DNA from: Lachnospiraceae bacterium
GTDB lineage: Bacteria; Bacillota; Clostridia; Lachnospirales; Lachnospiraceae
Assembly: GCA_900763175.1 (NCBI GenBank)
Contig: CAAFJI010000088.1
Location: 1 to 21,124 of the forward strand
DNA length: 21,124 nucleotides
Direction: 5' to 3'
The notes under the pieces were generated by a model. The model ran no database searches, was not told the DNA's origin, and worked only from the letters and a program-made list of their open reading frames with translations. Shown piece after piece: positions 15,697 to 21,124 of this stretch. The position numbers and the translations under genes are program-made. How positions within the stretch are numbered: position 1 is the first letter of the stretch; the number at the start of each line of letters is the position of its first letter.

Positions 15697-16680
15697 TTGT
15701 ATGATTATGGTATCAGTACTCTGAATCAATATGGCCTCACAGTACAGTCTTCATCCCGGACTCGCAGCGCACTCCTTTGCCGCACAGATTTGGGACTTCT
15801 GATTCTGCGGGAATTTCACGGCTCAGAAAAGAAGCTGCAGTTTCAGCAGGAACTGTTGCAGATACTTCAAAGAGAAGGATGTCTTGTGGATGTGTATCTT
15901 GAAAATCAAACTGGTTCTTATATTTCCAGGGACAAAGACAATATTCCCTATACGCTTCAGAAGTGGTACGACGGCAGGGAATGCGATACGAAGTCAGTAG
16001 AGGACATCAAAAAAAGTGTGGAAATACTGGCAAAAATACATAAATTTATGAAAATGCCGGAAAAAGTGCCGTATATTGCAAAATCTCTTGAGGAAGAGTA
16101 TACAAGGCATAATTGTGAACTGCGGAAGATACAGAAATATATCCGGAAAAAAGGAGCTTCCTCTGAATTCGAGAAGCTTTATCTGAAAAATGCAGAGTGG
16201 TTTCTGGAAAAAGGGGAGCAGGCACTGACTGCACTGAAAGCTTCCGGTTACGAGACTCTTCGGAAGGAGGCTCTTTTACAGGGATGTTTTTGCCACGGAG
16301 AATTTAATCAGCACAATGTACTTTTGGGGAAAAATGGGACTGTAGTAACCAATTTTAATCATCTTGCCTGTGATGTCCAGATTGTAGACCTATACCATTT
16401 TATGAGAAAAATTCTGGAAAAGTATAACTGGGATGTGCGCCTGGCCAGGAAGATGCTGGAAAGCTACCATGGAATCCGGAATATTTCACCAGCAGAATGG
16501 GAGAACCTGAAAATCCGTTTTTCCTATCCGGAGAAGTTCTGGAAGCTGGCAAATTATTATTACTGCCACAATAAAGCCTGGATTTCAGAGAAGAATACCC
16601 AGAAGCTTGGGAGGGTAATTTCCCAGAAAGAAATATGGGATTCCTTTCCATCAAAATGCTTTGGAAAATCCCCTTTCTGA
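15697..16680 (+). CDS. CotS-like spore coat protein, kinase fold
   Basis: A 327-residue protein of the CotS/aminoglycoside-phosphotransferase fold, a family found in the spore coat of Clostridia and Bacilli. The N-terminus (YDYGISTLNQYGL, then RTRSALLCRTDLGLLILREF) is typical of CotS-type proteins, and the C-lobe has CHGEFNQHNVLL (199-210) and VVTNFNHLACDVQIVDLYHF (216-235). In kinases the corresponding residues are HGD and DFD; here Glu202 and Asn219 stand in place of the Asp residues, so catalysis is doubtful. I chose TTG 15697 because GGGGGGA (15684-15690) lies 6 bases upstream and the homologous start fits. The frame is open to TTG 15619, but that part is made of mobile-element sequence. 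The promoter could lie in or near the inserted element. Confidence 0.75.
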   Translation: MYDYGISTLNQYGLTVQSSSRTRSALLCRTDLGLLILREFHGSEKKLQFQQELLQILQREGCLVDVYLENQTGSYISRDKDNIPYTLQKWYDGRECDTKSVEDIKKSVEILAKIHKFMKMPEKVPYIAKSLEEEYTRHNCELRKIQKYIRKKGASSEFEKLYLKNAEWFLEKGEQALTALKASGYETLRKEALLQGCFCHGEFNQHNVLLGKNGTVVTNFNHLACDVQIVDLYHFMRKILEKYNWDVRLARKMLESYHGIRNISPAEWENLKIRFSYPEKFWKLANYYYCHNKAWISEKNTQKLGRVISQKEIWDSFPSKCFGKSPF

Positions 16681-16690
16681 GGCAAAAACC

Positions 16691-16719
16691 TTGACAACGG
16701 GGGGTAAAAGGTATATATA
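16691..16719 (+). promoter_or_regulatory. Sigma-A promoter of hup
   Basis: A perfect TTGACA (16691-16696) and TATATA (16714-16719) are 17 bases apart. Transcription would begin near 16726, giving a short leader with AGGAGG at 16741-16746. Confidence 0.8.
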
Positions 16720-16753
16720 TAGATAGAAGAATCATCAAATAGGAGGAAACACC

Positions 16754-17029
16754 ATGAATAAGACTGAATTAGTAGCAGCTATGGCGAAAGACACCAACCT
16801 GTCCAAAAAGGACGTTGAAGCTGTTTTAAAATCTTTCATCGACGTAGTATCTGAAGAGCTGAAAAAAGGCGAGAAGGTTCAGTTAGTTGGCTTTGGTACA
16901 TTTGAAGTCAGCGAGAGAGCAGCCAGAGAGGGAAGAAATCCTCAGACTGGTGAGACCATGAAGATCGAAGCATCCAAGGCTCCGAAATTTAAAGCAGGAA
17001 AAGCTTTAAAGGATATGGTAAACGCATAA
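16754..17029 (+). CDS. hup: DNA-binding protein HU
   Basis: A small, basic, nucleoid-associated protein that bends and compacts DNA as a dimer. The 91-residue length, the N-terminal MNKTELVAAMAKDTNLSKKD, the GFGTFEVSERAAREGRNPQTG arm region (46-66, including the intercalating Pro in RNPQTG) and the C-terminal APKFKAGKALKDMVN are all standard for HU. AGGAGG stands 7 bases before ATG. It is a single-gene unit with its own strong promoter and terminator, as expected for a highly expressed gene. HU and IHF subunits are related, but the sequence and the Firmicute context support HU. Confidence 0.96.
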   Translation: MNKTELVAAMAKDTNLSKKDVEAVLKSFIDVVSEELKKGEKVQLVGFGTFEVSERAAREGRNPQTGETMKIEASKAPKFKAGKALKDMVNA

Positions 17030-17047
17030 TCGTACAGGCTTTTGCCA

Positions 17048-17074
17048 GGGGAACTGTTTGGTTCCCCTTTTTTT
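17048..17074 (+). terminator. Terminator of hup
   Basis: GGGGAAC (17048-17054) and GTTCCCC (17061-17067) form a 7-bp stem with a 6-base loop, followed by seven T (17068-17074), 19 bases after the stop codon. Confidence 0.92.
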
Positions 17075-17118
17075 ATGCAATAGGAAATTCCGTTGGAATC
17101 CCCTATTGCATAAAAAAA
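17068..17118. repeat. 17-bp perfect palindrome arms, two-way terminator-like
   Basis: TTTTTTTATGCAATAGG (17068-17084) is the exact reverse complement of 17102-17118, and an inner ATTCC/GGAAT pair (17087-17091 with 17095-17099) extends the fold. On either strand a stem followed by a run of T results. It overlaps the T-run of the hup terminator. Confidence 0.75.
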
Positions 17119-17212
17119 GCCCTACCGGGCAGGATCCAAAAGCGGCGGAAAGGCAGATGTCGCTGAAGCGACCCGCCGCAGGCGGAGAATCCTGCAAGCA
17201 GGATTCTTTTTT
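17119..17212 (+). terminator. Cluster of stem-loops ending in a terminator
   Basis: Successive stems: GCCC/GGGC (17119-17130); GCGGCGG/CCGCCGC (17142-17148 with 17173-17179) enclosing TCGCT/AGCGA (17160-17171); and GAATCCTGC/GCAGGATTC (17187-17195 with 17198-17206) followed by six T (17207-17212). The last one alone is a strong terminator. Bases 17184-17209 are copy 2 of the 26-base repeat at 12507-12532. The next gene starts 38 bases after it. Confidence 0.75.
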
Positions 17213-17250
17213 ATATTACAGAAGCTTACGTACACAAAAAGGAGTTACAC

Positions 17251-17490
17251 ATGAGATTAGATAAATTTTTAAAAGTTTCCCGTCTGATCAAAAGAAGAAC
17301 AGTAGCCAATGAAGCCTGTGATGCAGGCAGAGTTCTGGTAAATGATAAGCCTGCAAAGGCCTCTGTTCAGGTAAAGGCAGGAGATACCATTGAAATCCAG
17401 TTTGGAAGCCGCAATGTGAAGGTTGAAGTTCTGGATGTAAAAGAAACCGTAAAGAAGGAAGAAGTAGAAAATCTTTACAAATATATTTAA
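17251..17490 (+). CDS. rqcP: RqcP, S4-domain RNA-binding protein (YabO/Hsp15-like)
   Basis: A 79-residue S4-domain protein. RqcP binds the large ribosomal subunit carrying a peptidyl-tRNA and works with RqcH to add alanine tails to stalled nascent chains in ribosome quality control. The S4 motif is seen from residue 1: MRLDKFLKVSRLIKRRTVAN, then ACDAGRVLVNDKPAKAS and VKAGDTIEIQFG. The length is normal for the family. AAGGAG lies 8 bases before ATG. In Bacillus the same gene (yabO) stands before yabP-yabQ-divIC, exactly as here, which strongly supports the name. Confidence 0.93.
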   Translation: MRLDKFLKVSRLIKRRTVANEACDAGRVLVNDKPAKASVQVKAGDTIEIQFGSRNVKVEVLDVKETVKKEEVENLYKYI

Positions 17491-17505
17491 CGATCAGGGA
17501 AGCAT

Positions 17506-17531
17506 GAGTCCGGTCTAAAGCGGCCGGACTC
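17506..17531 (+). repeat. Intergenic hairpin between rqcP and yabP
   Basis: GAGTCCGG (17506-17513) and CCGGACTC (17524-17531) form a perfect 8-bp stem with a 10-base loop. There is no T-run. It may stabilise or separate messages between a housekeeping gene and the sporulation genes. Confidence 0.5.
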
Positions 17532-17574
17532 GTCATAGACTATCATTGAACTCATATCTATGGGAGAGAGGGTC

Positions 17575-17856
17575 TTGGAGGAAAAAGACATTCACATATC
17601 TCACAGACTGACAATGGATAACCGAAAGGAAGCATTTGTAACAGGAGTTAAGGAGGTTGTGTCTTTTGATGAAAAAGAAATCCTTCTCCTGACTGCAGAA
17701 GGAAGGCTACAGATAAGAGGCACACAGCTTCATGTGAAAGGATTGAATCTGGAAAAAGGTGAGGCTTCTCTTTCCGGCCATATAGATTCCTTTACCTATC
17801 TTTCAAAAGAATCCCCCAAAAAAGAAGAATCTGTTTTAAAAAGGCTGTTCCGCTGA
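17575..17856 (+). CDS. yabP: Sporulation protein YabP
   Basis: A 93-residue YabP-family protein. The Bacillus homologue is made in the mother cell and is required for sporulation; its biochemical activity is not known. HRLTMDNRKEAFVTGVKEVVSF, EILLLTAEGRLQIRGTQLHV and LNLEKGEASLSGHIDSFTYL match the family pattern over the whole length. TTG 17575, preceded by GGGAGAGAGG (17562-17571), gives the family-like start MEEKD; ATG 17560, also in frame, has no ribosome site and would add five residues. It is followed by yabQ after 3 bases. Confidence 0.88.
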   Translation: MEEKDIHISHRLTMDNRKEAFVTGVKEVVSFDEKEILLLTAEGRLQIRGTQLHVKGLNLEKGEASLSGHIDSFTYLSKESPKKEESVLKRLFR

Positions 17857-17859
17857 TTT

Positions 17860-18351
17860 ATGAGCACTTATATGCAATATGAAATGAGTCTGTTTCTTCA
17901 GGCTGTGCTTATGGGGGCAGTTTTACTTTTGACTTACAGTATCCTCAATACTATAAGAAAGCTTTTGTATGTGAGTTCCAAAAAATCAGACTGGCTGGAT
18001 ATTTTATTTTGGCTGGCTGCTGCGATGGTGATATTTGTCAGACTTTATCAGACAAATGATGGAAGGCCAAGATTTTTTTATTTTCTGGGAATCCTGCTGG
18101 GAGCTGCAGTCTTTGCCTGTTGGTTCAGGCCGTTTTTTGAGAAGCTGTGCTATCATATTTTCCATGTTCCTGTCAGAATATTAAAAAAATGCATAAACCA
18201 GTTGCTATTTTGGAAGAAAAGTTGTAGAATTTTGGTTGAGCGATTCTGGAATCAGTACAAAAATAGTACTGGAAAATATTTTAAAGTAAAGAGAGGCAGG
18301 AAGCTTGGGAAAATCGGGGAAAAAAAGCAGAAAAAAGGGAATAGGGTATAA
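17860..18351 (+). CDS. yabQ: Sporulation protein YabQ
   Basis: A 163-residue membrane protein of the YabQ family, which in Bacillus localises around the forespore and is needed for cortex formation. Hydrophobic segments are seen at about residues 9-28, 43-60 and 71-87, followed by a long Lys/Arg-rich cytoplasmic tail (about 105-163). FLQAVLMGAVLLLTYSILNTIRK is the typical first helix. No ribosome site is visible before ATG 17860, so translation is probably coupled to yabP, whose stop is 3 bases away; ATG 17872 is an alternative start. The end overlaps divIC by 47 bases. Confidence 0.85.
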   Translation: MSTYMQYEMSLFLQAVLMGAVLLLTYSILNTIRKLLYVSSKKSDWLDILFWLAAAMVIFVRLYQTNDGRPRFFYFLGILLGAAVFACWFRPFFEKLCYHIFHVPVRILKKCINQLLFWKKSCRILVERFWNQYKNSTGKYFKVKRGRKLGKIGEKKQKKGNRV

Positions 18352-18619
18352 TCATCTCGGTATGTTTGGCATTGCCCTGATCGTGTTGATCCTTTTGTCC
18401 ACGCTTATGGTACAGAGCCGTGAGATGCAGGTGGCCCTTGCCACCTATGAAACCCGAGCCGAATCCCTGAATCAGCAGATCGAGGATGAGAAGGCACGTA
18501 CAGATGAGATTGAGAATCTGAAGGAATATATGCTTACAGACGAGTTTGCAGAACAGGCTGCCCGTGAGAAGCTGGGTCTGATCAAAGAAAATGAGATCAT
18601 ATTCCAGGAGGAGAAATAA
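18305..18619 (+). CDS. divIC: Septum formation protein DivIC/FtsB family
   Basis: A 104-residue bitopic protein of the FtsB/DivIC family, part of the FtsL-DivIB complex that activates septal wall synthesis. A basic cytoplasmic start (KSGKKSRKK) leads to one membrane helix (about 19-36), then a coiled coil (about 40-75, with LNQQIEDEKARTDEIENLKEY), and the conserved end EQAAREKLGLIKENEIIF (83-100). The start is TTG 18305 with GAGAGG (18291-18296) upstream; the gene overlaps the yabQ end in another frame. The order yabP-yabQ-divIC is the same as in Bacillus. Confidence 0.88.
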   Translation: MGKSGKKSRKKGIGYNHLGMFGIALIVLILLSTLMVQSREMQVALATYETRAESLNQQIEDEKARTDEIENLKEYMLTDEFAEQAAREKLGLIKENEIIFQEEK

Positions 18620-18632
18620 GGAATACCTATTC

Positions 18633-18718
18633 AGGCGAAATCCTGGATTTTATGACGAAATGTTTTTCTTGACATTCGCCTGTATTTGACAGGCATTTTG
18701 AAACCGTTCCCCTATAAT
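18633..18718 (+). promoter_or_regulatory. spoIIE promoter with Spo0A-box-like sites
   Basis: TTGACA (18686-18691) and a perfect TATAAT (18713-18718) are 21 bases apart, too long for unaided sigma-A use. Matches to the Spo0A box (TGNCGAA): TGACGAA at 18653-18659 (exact), AGGCGAA at 18633-18639 (one mismatch), and on the reverse strand TTCGCCT (18675-18681) and TTTGACA (18685-18691, overlapping the -35), each one mismatch. The B. subtilis spoIIE and spoIIG promoters are known for this long spacing and Spo0A activation. A GCCTGT/ACAGGC stem (18678-18694) overlaps it and may also be a weak divIC terminator. Confidence 0.65.
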
Positions 18719-18750
18719 AGCATTTAAGGCTGTACAGGGGAGGGGAGAAT

Positions 18751-20238
18751 ATGCAGGAATGGATAATTGCCATGCTCGTGATCAGTGTACTGCTGATTTT
18801 GCGGGACATGGCAAAAGCTTTCTTAAAAGGAAGAAAATTATTGCGGACGGAGCAGCTGCATGAGGAGAAGAACCCGCAGAAGGAAAAGGTTGAGCGCTAT
18901 GCGGCATCCTTTCGGAAGCTGGCAGACAGCTTTTACGGAATGCCTTACAAGAAGGAATATCTTAGCAGTGGTCAGGTGGATAATGTGATCCGGGAAGCCT
19001 GCGAAAGTGTATGCAGCAGATGTTACCAAAAAGAAGTCTGCTGGAACAGTTCTTCAGTGGATATGTATCGTGGGAGTGAGCAGCTGATCCGCTCCATTGA
19101 AGAAGGAAATGAAGGTAAAATACAGGAGAACAGAAGTGACTGGATGAGTATCTGCAGTCGCTTCCTCCAGTATTATGATGCACTTTTCCAGGCCTTTACA
19201 AGGGAAAGACAGAAGCTGGTCTGGGACAATCGAATGATTGAAAGCAGGCTTGCAGTAGCCCAGCAGCTTCAGGAAATGTCCAGGATCATGGATATGGTGG
19301 CAGAGGATCTGTATGAGATTTCACTGGCAGAGCCACAGCTTGCAGAAGAGCTGAAGAAGCTTCTTCGGAAACGCCATATTGTGGTGAAGCAGATCTGGGT
19401 GATGGACAAGGTGGAAGGCAGGCGGCAGATCTTTCTTACCATGCGGGCAAGGAGCGGACAGTGCATTTCTGTAAATGAAGTAGCACAGATCTTGTCCCGG
19501 ACCTTTGAGACTCCCATGGCAGCTTCAGGAGGCAGGCGAATCGTAAATGGGGAATACCATACGGTTCATTTTGTGGAGGATGTCAGTTATCAGATCCTTT
19601 ACGGGGTAGCCAGACTTACCCGTGAGAAGGAGAAGGTTTCCGGAGATAACTATATCTGTCGCCAGGAGGATGCAGGAAAATTCGTGATGTGCCTTTCTGA
19701 CGGAATGGGCTCCGGAATGGAGGCCTGCAGGGAAAGTGAGGAAGTAGTGGATCTTCTGGAACAGTTTCTGGAATCTGGCTTTTCCCAGGAGACAGCTGCC
19801 AAGATGGTAAATGCTGCACTTGTTCTAAAGGGCCAGGAGGGAATGTTTTCCACCATGGATATCTGTGCAGTAGACCTTTATACCGGTATCTGCAGCTTTT
19901 TGAAGGCAGGGGCATCGGCCACTTTTATCAAACGGGATCACTGGGTGGAGGCAATTTCCTCAGAAAGTCTTGCCGCAGGGCTTTTGCAGCAAATAGACTT
20001 TGACACTTCCCAGAGAAAACTGTATCATGGAGATTATCTGATCATGATGACAGATGGAGTTCTGGACGCTCTTCCAAGAGAAAGAGAAGAAGAAACTATG
20101 AAAGAGATCATTATGGACATCAAGGAAGAGACTCCCAAGGATATGAGCAGAGGAATTCTGGAGCGGGTGCTGGGGTACAGTGATTACTGTGCAAAGGATG
20201 ACATGACAGTGCTGGTTGCCGGAATGTGGAAGAAATAA
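18751..20238 (+). CDS. spoIIE: SpoIIE family serine phosphatase, short form
   Basis: A PP2C-type phosphatase that, in Bacillus, dephosphorylates SpoIIAA in the forespore to release sigma-F and also acts at the polar septum. Here it has 495 residues against about 827 in B. subtilis: the ten-helix N-terminal region is replaced by a single helix (residues 4-18). Residues 50-200 hold a regulatory region with a conserved cysteine group (Cys84, 88, 91, 97) and helical stretches. The PP2C domain follows from about 280, with metal-binding Asp317 (LSDGMGSG), Asp435 (MTDGVLDA) and Asp483/Asp484 (KDDMTV), plus GASATFIKR. GGGGAGGGGAG stands before ATG. Its place after divIC and before tilS is the Bacillus order. 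A related SpoIIE-like phosphatase of other function is possible but less likely. Confidence 0.9.
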   Translation: MQEWIIAMLVISVLLILRDMAKAFLKGRKLLRTEQLHEEKNPQKEKVERYAASFRKLADSFYGMPYKKEYLSSGQVDNVIREACESVCSRCYQKEVCWNSSSVDMYRGSEQLIRSIEEGNEGKIQENRSDWMSICSRFLQYYDALFQAFTRERQKLVWDNRMIESRLAVAQQLQEMSRIMDMVAEDLYEISLAEPQLAEELKKLLRKRHIVVKQIWVMDKVEGRRQIFLTMRARSGQCISVNEVAQILSRTFETPMAASGGRRIVNGEYHTVHFVEDVSYQILYGVARLTREKEKVSGDNYICRQEDAGKFVMCLSDGMGSGMEACRESEEVVDLLEQFLESGFSQETAAKMVNAALVLKGQEGMFSTMDICAVDLYTGICSFLKAGASATFIKRDHWVEAISSESLAAGLLQQIDFDTSQRKLYHGDYLIMMTDGVLDALPREREEETMKEIIMDIKEETPKDMSRGILERVLGYSDYCAKDDMTVLVAGMWKK

Positions 20239-20300
20239 TGGGAATATTTGACGGAATAGAAAGAATAACGAATAAAGGGCGGGCTTTAGATGTATCATAA
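20238..20300 (+). CDS. Short coupling frame between spoIIE and tilS
   Basis: A 20-codon frame begins in the TAATG overlap with the spoIIE stop, has GGAAG 5 bases upstream, and ends 10 bases inside tilS. Its product (MGIFDGIERITNKGRALDVS) matches nothing I know. It could carry ribosomes from spoIIE to tilS, or be chance. Confidence 0.25.
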   Translation: MGIFDGIERITNKGRALDVS

Positions 20301-21124
20301 GATAAAAACCTATATGGAAGAACATGGCATGATAGAAGCAGGAGACATGGTCTGTGCCGGTGTTTCCGGTGGTGGTGATTCCATGGCTATGCTGTCTGCG
20401 TTAAAAAGGTATCAGGAGGAGATACCTTTTTCACTGTGTGCAGTTCATGTAAACCACGGTATCCGTGGGGAAGAGGCAATGCGGGATGAAAATCTTGTAA
20501 AGGATATTTGTGAAAAATGGAGGATTCCTTTCTTTTCCTATCATTATCCGGTACCGGAACTTGCAGAGAGGTGGAAAAGCGGGCTGGAAGAAACCGGGCG
20601 GCTTGTGAGAAAGGAAGCTTTTTCCAGGGCGGCGTCAGAATTTGAAAAAATGGATTGCTGTAAATGCGGAGAAAATGGACGTCATCTCACAGCCCTGGCT
20701 CACAATGAAAACGATCTGGCAGAAACTGTTATCCACAATCTGTGCAGAGGAACCGGCCTGAAGGGACTTTGTACCATGCAGCCGGTAAGCGGCAGCATCA
20801 TCCGCCCGGTTCTCTGCCTGAAAAAAGAGGAAATCCTGAAATACCTGGAAGAAAATCAGGTTCCCTATGAGACGGACAGCACCAATCTTTCTGATGATTA
20901 TACAAGAAATAAGCTTCGCCACAAGGTTCTGCCTCTTTTGGAGAAGGAGATTAACAGTGGAAGCATTCGGCACATTGCGGAGAGTGCAGAACTGGTAGGT
21001 GAAGCAGAGATTTATATAAAAAAACAGAGCCTTATTCTTCTTGACAGCTACAGGGAATACCGGGAAGAGGGAATTTTCCTGCCGGATGCTTTCTGGAAAG
21101 AGGAGCCGGCACTGGTTTCCTACG
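20290..21124 (+). CDS. tilS: tRNA(Ile)-lysidine synthase TilS, 3' end outside the window
   Basis: Ligates lysine to C34 of tRNA-Ile(CAU) using ATP, changing its codon from AUG to AUA and its identity to isoleucine. The first 278 residues are present and the frame is open to the window edge. Hallmarks: the PP-loop SGGGDSM (26-32), HVNHGIRGEEA (53-63), AHNENDLAET (137-146, family form AHHxDDQxET), GTGLKGL (154-160) and DSTNLSDDYTRNKLRH (196-211). A CCKCG stretch (123-127) lies in a variable loop. ATG 20290 has a G-rich GGGCGGG upstream and opens 51 bases after spoIIE. Bacillus has tilS downstream of spoIIE as well. Confidence 0.92.
   Translation, partial: MYHKIKTYMEEHGMIEAGDMVCAGVSGGGDSMAMLSALKRYQEEIPFSLCAVHVNHGIRGEEAMRDENLVKDICEKWRIPFFSYHYPVPELAERWKSGLEETGRLVRKEAFSRAASEFEKMDCCKCGENGRHLTALAHNENDLAETVIHNLCRGTGLKGLCTMQPVSGSIIRPVLCLKKEEILKYLEENQVPYETDSTNLSDDYTRNKLRHKVLPLLEKEINSGSIRHIAESAELVGEAEIYIKKQSLILLDSYREYREEGIFLPDAFWKEEPALVSY

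Noticed and set aside
17532..17560. Sigma-E-like promoter before yabP (GTCATAG, 14 bases, CATATCTA)
   Set aside because: The match is fair, but transcription would begin near 17567, within the ribosome site for TTG 17575, leaving no room for a normal leader.
18669..18697. First TTGACA upstream of spoIIE as a classical 17-spaced promoter
   Set aside because: The hexamer 17 bases downstream (GGCATT region) is not a -10 box; the TATAAT fits the second TTGACA with 21-base spacing.
1..21124. CRISPR arrays, phage modules or complete insertion sequences
   Set aside because: No regularly spaced direct repeats, no phage structural or integrase genes, and no intact transposase frame were found on either strand.

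Overview
The window looks like chromosomal DNA from a spore-forming, low-to-moderate GC Firmicute of the Lachnospiraceae/Clostridia type. The reasons are: a rqcP-yabP-yabQ-divIC-spoIIE-tilS block in the order known from Bacillus and Clostridia; several sporulation genes (cwlD, a GH18 cortex-type hydrolase, a CotS-like protein); a T-box leader in front of proS; AGGAGG-type ribosome sites with frequent TTG/GTG starts. The genus cannot be fixed from sequence alone. All convincing genes lie on the + strand.

Layout. 1-800 holds no intact gene: a possible promoter, small broken reading frames and a 12-bp hairpin. 801-3207 encodes two membrane-anchored wall hydrolases, a GH18 glucosaminidase-like protein with an SH3 domain and a CwlD amidase; a hairpin between them covers the cwlD ribosome site. 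3274-7561 is a tandem pair of large polytopic membrane proteins of the DUF2298/YYY type, which look like diverged duplicates. 7720-11890 is an operon-like run: threonylcarbamoyl-AMP synthase, RpiB, a dCMP deaminase and an LTA-synthase-type sulfatase, preceded by a promoter and a structured leader and closed by a terminator. 11925-12606 holds a fold-back transposable element (164 bp), a strong promoter and a T-box that controls the short-form ProS at 12607-14046. A CCA-adding enzyme follows. Then comes a second, internally deleted copy of the same element, directly in front of a CotS-like kinase-fold gene. HU has its own promoter and terminator, followed by a dense cluster of palindromes. Last is the sporulation/division block rqcP-yabP-yabQ-divIC, then spoIIE with its own promoter, and a partial tilS that runs off the window.

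How they work together. CwlD, the GH18 protein, YabP, YabQ, SpoIIE and the CotS-like protein all point to endospore formation. SpoIIE here is a short version with one membrane helix, and its upstream region has Spo0A-box-like sites and a TTGACA/TATAAT pair spaced 21 bp, the unusual geometry known for Spo0A-activated promoters. Translation and tRNA functions recur (TsaC-type enzyme, ProS, Cca, RqcP, TilS). No CRISPR array, tRNA, rRNA or phage module was seen. The least ordinary items are the fold-back element with its exact deletion derivative, the spoIIE promoter, the short SpoIIE, the tandem DUF2298-like pair and the broken small frames at the left end.
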